Assembly (NCBI RefSeq): GCF_000234665.1
Contig: NC_018324.1
Location: 3,221,231-3,285,230 of the forward strand
Reading direction: 5' to 3'
DNA length: 64,000 nucleotides
From: Leishmania mexicana MHOM/GT/2001/U1103
Taxonomy: Eukaryota; Euglenozoa; Kinetoplastea; Trypanosomatida; Trypanosomatidae
Shown: positions 36,518 through 44,495 of the stretch, in pieces
Layout: every line of letters starts with the position of its first letter
How positions within the stretch are numbered: the stretch's first letter is position 1
The notes under the pieces: model-generated
Seen by the model: only the letters and a program-made list of their open reading frames with translations
Told to the model about the DNA's origin: nothing
Database searches by the model: none
Made by a program: the position numbers and the translations under genes

Positions 36518-38281
36518 TCATACGCCGGCGAAGTAGCTGAGATAGTACGGAAGAACAGCGTACTCGTCCTGCAGTGCTGCGAGCAGCTCATCAACACGCA
36601 ATGGCGTGTTGGCCAGGACGCCAGTGTCCACCCACGCTGTCATGCGATCCAGCGCAGACTGCACGCTCTCCTGCGTGAAGCCGAGTACCGCGACGGGGGC
36701 GTGGGTGGCGCAATTGAGTGGGATGCAGAGGGAGCCGGCGTCCTCCTGCTCAATGAACCCCTCGCTATCCATCCTGGCAGCCTGAGCTATCCAGTCACGA
36801 ATGAAGTACGCCTCTGCACTGCTTACCACATCGACGGCTGCCGCAGCGCCGGCAGCCTCCTTCTGCGGGTCATCGCCGAACAGAGTTGTCGAGGGACCCC
36901 TCACCCCCTTCACGGCCGGTGCTCGACGCGGCGCTGCAACTGGCGTGTGTAGTCGATACAGCCGCAGGAAGGCTGCAGCCCACCACACCACTGCAGGCGT
37001 GGCCAAGAAGAACCGTGTGACAGGCGCAGTGCCGCGACTCGAGGCTGAGCTCTTGCTACCCTTGGTGCTGCTGCTGCCCCTGGGAGTGTGGCTGTAGCTG
37101 GCTGTGTGCTGAGGAGCTGCGATGGTGCGCAGGGTGCGCTTCACATAGCTTCGGCAGCTGTCGGCGAGGTGCGCAGCCTCCGTACGGCACGCTACGCACA
37201 CGTCGGGGCGCCGCCCGCTGGCAGCGTCGCTGAGCTTCAGCATCCGAACCGCCTCCTCAGCGAGGGCGTCGGCCGTGTTCTGCAGCTCCCAGGCCCCGCG
37301 CTCCGCACAGGCCAGCAGCACTGCTGCGTAGAGGTTCAGTGGATCCCTGCAGAGCCCCTCCCTCGCTTTGTCGAAGACCGACTCGAAGAAGGTAGACCAG
37401 TGCACCACCTCCGAAAGAAGAACTTGGTGGTCCTCCAGCCCCACTGCCACCGTCGGAAATAGGGCCGACTCTGGCGCGGATGCCGAGAGATTCGGTCGCC
37501 GCAGCACCTCCTCGACAACGTGAAGACCGTAGACAAGGTGCAGCGACGTTAGCGGCGCCACTGGCTGCGGACGCCCGCTGAGGAGCACATGGTTGAATGG
37601 CAGCGCACGCGACGTCGAAGCGGCATCAGTCGGACTGTCGACCAGGAAGTTGGTCACAAAGTCGGAGAACGTGAGAGGCTGCGGCGGCAGCACGTACTGT
37701 GGTCCCATCGCGTCCTCGTCGTCGTCCTCGTCGCCATCGCCGTCGCCAGTGATGGTATTCTTCTTTGCTGCTGCCGGCTGGCTTGCAGCGGCGATGTGCT
37801 CCAACACTTGACGCGCAGCCATGGGCATGCCGACCAACTGGGTGAAGGGGACCTCTGCCGTGCACAGGACGCACTGCTGAAGCCGCTGCAAGGTGCCACT
37901 GGGGCATTCACGCAGCCACGTCACAGCCTCCTGCACCTGCCGCGCTTCATCCAAGACAGAGCGCTCCCCGTGCACGGCCGCCCCACCAAACGGCGGCACC
38001 GTCAGTCGATCCACGCGTGCCCTGCTACCCTGCACCTTGGCGCCGGTGTGCTTTGTAGGCACTGAGAGGTGAGGCGGCGTCTGCGTGGGCGGCGTATAAC
38101 GCGCGCCGAGGATGTCGAGGGAGGAGTCGGAGATGGTGCCGGAGGCACGCAGGTCACCCTGGTTGGCGAATATGCTCGCTGCCGGGTGCAGGCGCTCGAA
38201 GTTGTCCAGTTGAGCATTCACCACCTCCTGCTCGGCCGCTCTCACAAAGCGCTGCGTCGCCTTGGCGGAGCTGCCCAGCAT
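36518..38281 (-). CDS. Protein of unknown function
   Basis: The 587-residue protein begins MLGSSAKATQRFVRAAEQEV and ends LPYYLSYFAGV. It is mostly helical in appearance, with an acidic run near residue 180 (GDGDGDEDDDED), a Ser/Thr/Gly-rich disordered block at about 395-425 and one CxxC pair near 370. No known domain, signal peptide or membrane segment is evident. The open frame reaches 38491, but the upstream 70 codons contain no ATG and begin at a GTG, so the first ATG at 38279-38281 was taken as the start. Codon use and length make it a real gene; its function cannot be stated. Confidence 0.75.
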   Translation of the reverse strand: MLGSSAKATQRFVRAAEQEVVNAQLDNFERLHPAASIFANQGDLRASGTISDSSLDILGARYTPPTQTPPHLSVPTKHTGAKVQGSRARVDRLTVPPFGGAAVHGERSVLDEARQVQEAVTWLRECPSGTLQRLQQCVLCTAEVPFTQLVGMPMAARQVLEHIAAASQPAAAKKNTITGDGDGDEDDDEDAMGPQYVLPPQPLTFSDFVTNFLVDSPTDAASTSRALPFNHVLLSGRPQPVAPLTSLHLVYGLHVVEEVLRRPNLSASAPESALFPTVAVGLEDHQVLLSEVVHWSTFFESVFDKAREGLCRDPLNLYAAVLLACAERGAWELQNTADALAEEAVRMLKLSDAASGRRPDVCVACRTEAAHLADSCRSYVKRTLRTIAAPQHTASYSHTPRGSSSTKGSKSSASSRGTAPVTRFFLATPAVVWWAAAFLRLYRLHTPVAAPRRAPAVKGVRGPSTTLFGDDPQKEAAGAAAAVDVVSSAEAYFIRDWIAQAARMDSEGFIEQEDAGSLCIPLNCATHAPVAVLGFTQESVQSALDRMTAWVDTGVLANTPLRVDELLAALQDEYAVLPYYLSYFAGV

Positions 38282-38852
38282 GCCGCCAGCGGTGTCCTTG
38301 CTGGTGCACAAACGGAAGGAAATCGGCGTGGCAGCGCCGGGCAGCGCGTTGTGTCCCGACGGCTTTGCGGGAAGAGGGGGATTGGATCCGATAACGCACC
38401 AGTGAGCGCGAGGGTATGAGAGCCGTGCAGCACCGAGGGCAAGAGGTGCGTACGATTGTGGGTGCAGTGTCCGTGTGTCCGCTCTGTGCACCTGCGGGGT
38501 GTTGATGGTGGCGGTGGGGGCTAGGGCTGGACAGTGGCTGCGGGGTTACAGAGAGGTCATGGGGAGGAAGACACACACATACACAGACAGAGAGATGGGT
38601 GTAACGAAGCAGATGCTAGAGTGCTGTGCATGAGGGATTTTGGTCGCACGTGGAGAAGAGCGACGATGCTCTGGCCTCTTTCCGGGTTTTTGCCTGCCGG
38701 AATACTGGTGGGTCTCGCACTGCCGCAGAGGTGGGGAGGGCGGGCGGCGAGAAAACAACGCAGCAGCGTGCACACCATCGAACGCGTGCTCATAGACACG
38801 CACACAAGCGAGATCGCTGAAGCGGAAGGTGCTGAGCTGTGCATCTCGTGCA

Positions 38853-38872
38853 TGTGTGTGTGTGTGTGTGTG
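38853..38872. repeat. TG microsatellite
   Basis: Uninterrupted TG dinucleotide run of 20 bp in the 5' leader/intergenic region of the 587-residue protein gene. Confidence 0.8.
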
Positions 38873-39557
38873 CCATTCTGGTTGACCGCCCTAGACAGTG
38901 CCATCACAGTGCGGGCGAACAAGGGGGAGGGGGGGGGGAAGGTGCGTCGCACCAACGAGCACAACCCCGCTTTCTTCCCCACACAGGACAGAAAAACAAC
39001 ACAAAACAAGTGAGCGACAGTGGCGGCGCGCGTGACATCGTGGCGGCCCCTCCGCACCACCACTGACAGAGAGGCAGACAGCGCAGCACCTGCAGATGGC
39101 TCCTCTGCCCCGCTCGCTCTCTCCGTGTGTGTGTGCGATGGTGCGCGAGTACACGCATCAGCGCTACCACCACCACCACCGCGTCGTGGTTTCAGAAGGC
39201 TAGAAAAGCATATCCTGAGAGAGAAACAAAAGGAAGAGGGCGGGGGCCATGCCAACACACGTCCAGAGGGAGGGAGGGGGGGGGGTGCTCACACAGAGAT
39301 GCATGCGTATTCGGAGCGGCTGGAAGGGGCGAGGAGGAGATGGGGTGGGCCACACCAGCACCGAGGGAGAGGCGTTCGCGAACACCGCCTTGAATGCAAC
39401 ATTCACGCTTGCTCAACGAAGTATGCATGGATGGAAGGGAGCGAGAAGTGCAGCGGCGGCGACTCTTTGCGGCACAGCATGGTGCTGTTGCATCCGCACG
39501 TCGCCACTCTCTGGCACCGCCGCCGCTCATCATCACCCTCTACGCTGCGGGCCACTA

Positions 39558-40290
39558 CTACAGCCACGTTGGGTATTCCTTTGGTACTCTGTTGTGCGCG
39601 ACACGCTCCTCGTTGGCCTCACAGTGTCCCTGGAGGGGCGCATCCTCGGCCTTGAACAGCAGGGAGGCACGAGCTCTGCCGGAGCGCGGCGATGCAGGTT
39701 CGGCATGTGCGCCGGCTCGTTGAAGCGGATGCGCGCCATCGGGTTCGACAGTTTGTCATGGCCTCGCGACTCCAACCTTTCCAGCACCTCCACCATTGGG
39801 CTGCGCTCAGACGGAGTCAGGCGCTGCAGCGCGTCGCGCTCAACCGCGGTCCCCCTACACATAGTTAGCGGCGCTGGCGACCTGTCACATAGGCGATATC
39901 GCCATGGTCTTCGTAGGACAGCGGGAATGGGATCTTGAGTACGTAGACATAGTGACCCCCGATGGTACTGGCCCTGCGCTGGCGCCGCAGCCGGCTCACG
40001 TAGCCGCGGTTGTGCGTCTGCATGTGTAGAAGGTGTGGTGATGCTGCTTCCAGCGGGAGGAGGTCCGCTTGGATGAGGGCGAGGCAAGCAGGTAGCGCTG
40101 TGGCGCCGTCGTCGACGGACACAAGGAGAGCTGCTCCAAATACAGTGTGCATATCGGCGTTGGTCTAGTCGCCACGCGCGATGCGGGAGGGAGAACGTGC
40201 GGCAACCTTGGTGGTCGCTGCCCTCGCGCGCTCCTCCCGGACTCGGACTCGGATGAGATGCTTCCGGGACACGAGTTGTGCGCATGCCGT
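39558..40290 (-). pseudogene. Probable frameshifted, decayed protein-coding gene
   Basis: Coding-like sequence on the minus strand moves through three frames. From 40152 to about 39865 one frame reads a plausible 95-residue peptide (for example ALPACLALIQADLLPLEAAS and HYVYVLKIPFPLSYEDHGDI). The good-looking reading then shifts into another frame (LTPSERSPMVEVLERLESRG, then HDKLSNPMARIRFNEPAHM). It shifts again near 39680 into a third frame that ends in EYPTWL and a double TAG at 39555-39560. An in-frame stop at about 40165 separates an upstream block with a similar look. I see no known domain. The pieces may belong to one ancestral gene that has decayed, or be chance open stretches; absence of microsatellites in exactly this part favours former coding sequence. 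Confidence 0.45.
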
Positions 40291-40617
40291 GCGGTGCGAT
40301 AAGGGGCGTGCCAGGGGAGGAGAAGGTAGAGGAGAGTGAGCGACGCGCACACGCACACATGCGCATGGGCTGGTGAGCAGCCATGTCGAGTACGGCACAG
40401 GAGGATGCGTTGGGCACGTCCCATACATGTGCCGACTCGGCATCCTTCGCCATCACGCCGCGGTCCCTTGCCCGCTTTCGGGTTTTGTTGTTCTTATTCT
40501 TCTTCCCCCACTCCGTCGCGTCGCACCCGCAGCACGATAAGATAAGGATGACATCGCACACAACGGACGCGCCCCACGCACGCATGAGCCTCGACACACG
40601 CCATCACGCACAGCACC

Positions 40618-43587
40618 TCAGTACTGCTGCAGGATACAGTCGTGCACGTGACAGTCGGTGCAGAAGTACTGCTTGCATGCCGCACACTGCGCCTTGGTGC
40701 TCCACATGCCAAAGGACTTGTAGCAGTTGAAGCAGTTGACGGCGTCAAAGACGCACCAAGCACTCCTCGCACTGTTAGCCGCGAGCGACAGCGCGGCGGC
40801 GGTATTTGCCTCGGCTGCCATGAACTCCTCGAGCGCCAGCAGCGATGCCATTTCGTTTTCTCGATCGGCGCATGCCTCCTCGATCTCAGCATCGAGGAAG
40901 CCGTCGAAGTCGGGCCCCCACGAGACCTTCTGCGTCATCTTGACGGCGTGCACGTGGGGGTTGTAGCTGAGGTAGTGGTCCGCGTCTTCGCGGGTGTACA
41001 GCTGCTCCCAAAACACAAGACGCTTGCTGCTGCAGTTGGGCAGCAGCACAAAATCCGCCAAAGCCGTTGCGCCGCCGGCACCGCTCTCCCCACGCCCGCG
41101 CCGCCGCTGCGAGATGAAGCGCCACGCCGTCGCCGCGTCGTAATGGACGTTGACGAAGCATAGCGGGATCTCGCCAGCCTTTTCCCGCTGCGTGCGGCGC
41201 AGGACGTCTGTCCAGACGGAGGCTGTGCGCAGCCGCACCCCCTCGAGACGCCGCTCCTGCTCGCCGTTACATAAGAACGTGCCGTAGAGACAGCTGTAGA
41301 CAGCCTCCGACAGGTGGGCGAGCAGCTCTGGCGTAAACTCAAAGCACGTCGGGTACTGGTGGCAAACCTGGAACACCGCGTCGAGGAAATTCAAGAAGAT
41401 CGGCGACGTGTCCAGGCGCGGGGCACTGCCGCCGCTACCGCCGTGCTGCTGCTCCGTGTCGGAGCTTGCGACACCCGAGTGAGTGAAGACGGTCGTGCGA
41501 CCTGGCAGCTGGTGCCCAGAGCGCTCTGCGAACTTGTGGCCGAAGGAGCAGAACTCCTTCTCTATCAGCGTGCAGAAGCCCATGATGGTGCGGTAGTACG
41601 GGTCCAGCAGGAGCATTGCGAGCGCCGTGCACTGCGACGTGCGATCCCAGCCGTCGGTGCAGTGGACCAGACACGAGACGCCGTTCTGCAGCGACTGCGC
41701 CGCCGTCACGGAGCAGACGAGGACGCGCTGGACGATGGCGAGCCAGTCAGAGTCGTACAACCGCCGAAGAAATGTTTTTTCCACCGTGTTACCCTGGTAG
41801 CGGGCCAGCATGCTGCGCAGCTTTTCGAAGGACTTGGCCACACCGAAGATGTTGTCGATCTCGAAGAAGTTGGTCTGACAGAACGTGTAGTAGCTACCTG
41901 ACTCGTAGCCGCCGCCGAGCTGGGCGTTGCCGGCAGCTGTGATCTGCGGCCGACAGTCCGCCACCAGTAGCACCTTTGCCGCGTTCGCGTTCGTGCTCGC
42001 ACCTATCACAGCGCCATGCGCGGCCTCCATTGGTGGCGATGTGGTGACGTTCACGGCGTCTCCAGCCGCGGTCACCGTCAGCTTGTGCGCGGCCTTGGAT
42101 CCAGCCGACGGCGGTGTCCTGACGGAGGTGCAGCGGCTCCCGTTTACTGGGGTGCTCTCCAGCTGCTGTGTGGAGGACGCGTTACTCGTGCTTCCGGCAC
42201 ATGTCGGCTGGCCATCGCCGTCCGAGTCGTCGTCGAAGAGAGACGGCGGCCGAACGGGTCTCGCCGCTGCGGCAGGGGTAGCTGCCACAGGGTTCGTCTT
42301 GAAGGAGTTGGTCGCGGCTGGCGAGCTGCCGTGTGCCGTTGCCAAGGGCGAGGGGATAAGCGATGACGCTGCTGCCGCGGACGCTGTTGTGCGCGGTGGA
42401 TGCGCGTGGTGGGGCGCGTAGCCCATGTTAATGAGCGTGTAGCACACGTCCGAGTCGGCGCTGAGGTGCGACGAGCGCATGAGAGGCTGGGAGCTGCGTG
42501 CGAGTACGGCACCGGTGCGCAGGCACACATATGACACTGCGGGCACACGGGCGCGGGAGCGGGCTGCTATCGCCTTCAGGAGCAACTCACGGTCCACGCG
42601 CTTCGGCTGTAAGAAGAGCCATGGATAGGTCGGGGAGCACGTGTACTGGAAGCCGGAGGGGCGCTCGCCGCGGCCGCCGTTCCCCTCCTCGTCACGGAGG
42701 TTCACCAGTCTGAACCAAGGTCGAAGATCTTGATGGAGGCCGATGCGGCCCTCTTGCAGGGCTGCCTCGGTGGCCACCTCCAGTGCGGGGCGAGACGCGT
42801 CGACGCAGAGCTGACGAGTAAACTCGCGCTGCGGTGAGTAGAGGTTCCAGCCGAACTCGGTGCTCCAGATAGCCGCCGTTCCCGTTGCCTCTCCCGCGCT
42901 GTTCATGCTGTTGCTGCTGCTGCTGCCGACCCGCTGCTGCCGCTGCCGCTCCTCGCTGTAGTGGAAGGCCGGAAGGTCAGAGACGCGTGCCAGGCAGTGC
43001 ACGAGAGTGAGATGTGCGCGTATGTTCTTGAGGAGGCGCTCTGACTGCACAATGAGGCGATGCTGCCAGACGTGCTTCGTCTGCAGCGTGAGCACATAGA
43101 GAGCGGGGAGGGGGTCTGCGTATCGCGGCCGCGATGGCAGCGGCACCGGGTGTGGCACCTGAGCTGGAGGGGCGCTCAACAGCGGTGCCATCATCGTCAC
43201 CGCAGCCGTAGCGGAAGGGCTTGCGGCCGACGCCACGCCACCGCCGATTGTGGAACCAATTGATGCCGTCCCTGACGACGTCCGTGCCGTCTCCTCCGCC
43301 TGCTGCTGCACCTGCACAAACGCCTTGGTGACAGAGGATGAGGCACGTGCAATGCCCCAGGTGGCGATGAGCATGTAGGGCACCTCCACGCACGCCTCGC
43401 GGCCTAGAGGGCCAATGTGCAGCTGGTACTGGGAGAGGGCGAGGCTGCAGGGCTGCACCACGCAGGCCTTCTCATCCCCGCCGCAGAAATATAGCAGGGC
43501 CACCGCGTCCTTGGCGTCGATGGAGGAGCACACGTGAAGGTCGAGGACCTCGCCATCGAGAGTGCGGAACGGTGGGAAGCAGGGCAT
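40618..43587 (-). CDS. Myotubularin-family phosphoinositide phosphatase with C-terminal zinc-finger-like motif
   Basis: The 989-residue protein matches myotubularins, which remove the 3-phosphate from PI3P and PI(3,5)P2 on endosomal membranes. An N-terminal PH-GRAM-like part (about 1-130) precedes the phosphatase domain (about 230-760). The active-site loop HCTDGWDRTSQ (catalytic Cys at about 641, Arg six residues later) is intact, so the enzyme should be active. Family blocks around it are clear: VLARSSQPL, LLVADCRPQITAAGNAQLGG, FFEIDNIFGV, LDPYYRTIMGF and FGHKFAERSGHQ. About 148 low-complexity residues (about 390-537) are inserted between RSSQPL and the VADCRP block. The C-terminus (about 945-989) has CFNC, CAAC, CTDC and a last HDC, like a FYVE or related treble-clef finger, but lacks the basic R-R-H-H-C-R membrane motif. 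The open frame extends to 43701; the ATG at 43585-43587 starts the PH-GRAM part. Confidence 0.92.
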   Translation of the reverse strand: MPCFPPFRTLDGEVLDLHVCSSIDAKDAVALLYFCGGDEKACVVQPCSLALSQYQLHIGPLGREACVEVPYMLIATWGIARASSSVTKAFVQVQQQAEETARTSSGTASIGSTIGGGVASAASPSATAAVTMMAPLLSAPPAQVPHPVPLPSRPRYADPLPALYVLTLQTKHVWQHRLIVQSERLLKNIRAHLTLVHCLARVSDLPAFHYSEERQRQQRVGSSSSNSMNSAGEATGTAAIWSTEFGWNLYSPQREFTRQLCVDASRPALEVATEAALQEGRIGLHQDLRPWFRLVNLRDEEGNGGRGERPSGFQYTCSPTYPWLFLQPKRVDRELLLKAIAARSRARVPAVSYVCLRTGAVLARSSQPLMRSSHLSADSDVCYTLINMGYAPHHAHPPRTTASAAAASSLIPSPLATAHGSSPAATNSFKTNPVAATPAAAARPVRPPSLFDDDSDGDGQPTCAGSTSNASSTQQLESTPVNGSRCTSVRTPPSAGSKAAHKLTVTAAGDAVNVTTSPPMEAAHGAVIGASTNANAAKVLLVADCRPQITAAGNAQLGGGYESGSYYTFCQTNFFEIDNIFGVAKSFEKLRSMLARYQGNTVEKTFLRRLYDSDWLAIVQRVLVCSVTAAQSLQNGVSCLVHCTDGWDRTSQCTALAMLLLDPYYRTIMGFCTLIEKEFCSFGHKFAERSGHQLPGRTTVFTHSGVASSDTEQQHGGSGGSAPRLDTSPIFLNFLDAVFQVCHQYPTCFEFTPELLAHLSEAVYSCLYGTFLCNGEQERRLEGVRLRTASVWTDVLRRTQREKAGEIPLCFVNVHYDAATAWRFISQRRRGRGESGAGGATALADFVLLPNCSSKRLVFWEQLYTREDADHYLSYNPHVHAVKMTQKVSWGPDFDGFLDAEIEEACADRENEMASLLALEEFMAAEANTAAALSLAANSARSAWCVFDAVNCFNCYKSFGMWSTKAQCAACKQYFCTDCHVHDCILQQY

Positions 43588-44495
43588 GCCGGAGCACGAC
43601 TTGAGGGCGAGTGCTCGGGAGTGAGAGTGGAGTTGACAACAGGTTGCCGTGTGGGTGCGAGTGCGTATAGTTGTACGCGTGGGATACACAGCACGGTACA
43701 CCGTGAGCTGATTGCTTCAGCTGCGTTCGGTCGGAGAGGGATATGTGAGACAGAGAGACGTGTGGAAAGCGGGTGGCGGTACTCGACCGGACGGAGACAC
43801 GGGCAGTGCCGAAAGTGGAGGTGCGTGCTGGTGCCGTGTGGGTGCGTCAGCCCTCTTCCCTCATCTCAGAGAGGGACACACACACACACACACACAGCCA
43901 GAGTCACGCACGTTGCTGGAGAGGAAGCCGCCACAAGAGACACATCGGGGCTTCGCACTGTAGAGACGACCCCAGGGGAGGTGTGCAAGGCGAGACATGC
44001 ACGACGTGGCACCTCGTCCTCGTCACGCCTATCTCGCACCCCATCAGGCAGACAGACGTAAGGGTGTTGATGATGAGAGCTGTGCCCTCTCCCCCCAAAA
44101 AAAATAGCGAAGATGCGGTTGTAGTTGTACAGAGAAAGGCGGGGAGAGGGCGAGGTGGGATGGACCGGTAGCGGCGGTCAGCGATGGATGGGGACGAGAC
44201 ACCCACCCACCTCCACACACACACACACAGAGCGGGCAATCAAGTATCTATTCGACGCAGCGATGCGTTGCCCCTATTCCCCCTCCCACCTCTTGCACCG
44301 CCTGCCCACGGCCCCGTATGCCGTATCGGTCCCACCACGCGTGCGAGCAAGCAAGTAATGAAAAGAGGGCATCCGTGACGTACAGCACAGGCCCGCCCTC
44401 CCCACCGTCTTCCCCCCAACTGACACCACAGGAGGGTGGGTGCGTGGGGTACGGTGAGGCGGCGAACACACACGCTTGTACCGGCCTTCCTCTCT
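43588..44495 (-). other. Intergenic region, 0.9 kb
   Basis: On the minus strand this is the leader of the myotubularin gene and the 3' UTR of the EFR3-like gene. CA repeats (TG on the coding strand) lie at 43876-43896 and 44214-44229. No gene is supported. Confidence 0.6.
43876..43896. repeat. CA microsatellite
   Basis: CA dinucleotide run of about 21 bp between the myotubularin and EFR3-like genes. Confidence 0.8.

Larger units (their letters stand above)
38282..40617 (-). other. Intergenic region, 2.3 kb, with a decayed gene
   Basis: This is the longest gap in the minus-strand unit. Between 38282 and about 39500 it looks like normal UTR/intergenic DNA with a TG repeat at 38853-38872 and G-rich runs. 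Between about 39558 and 40290 it carries coding-like sequence broken between frames (separate entry). The remaining part up to 40617 is the 3' UTR of the myotubularin gene. Confidence 0.6.

Noticed and set aside
38282..38491. N-terminal extension of the 587-residue protein
   Set aside because: The extension contains no ATG and would have to begin at GTG; trypanosomatid genes start at ATG.
38557..39258. 233-codon minus-strand frame upstream of the 587-residue protein
   Set aside because: It includes Thr-His repeat translation from the TG microsatellite and is Ser/Arg/Cys-rich; it is best explained as leader and intergenic sequence.
39700..39760. GGTTCGACA stretch resembling a tRNA B-box
   Set aside because: The following bases do not complete a T-arm, and no A-box or acceptor stem lies at the right distance; it falls in the decayed coding sequence.
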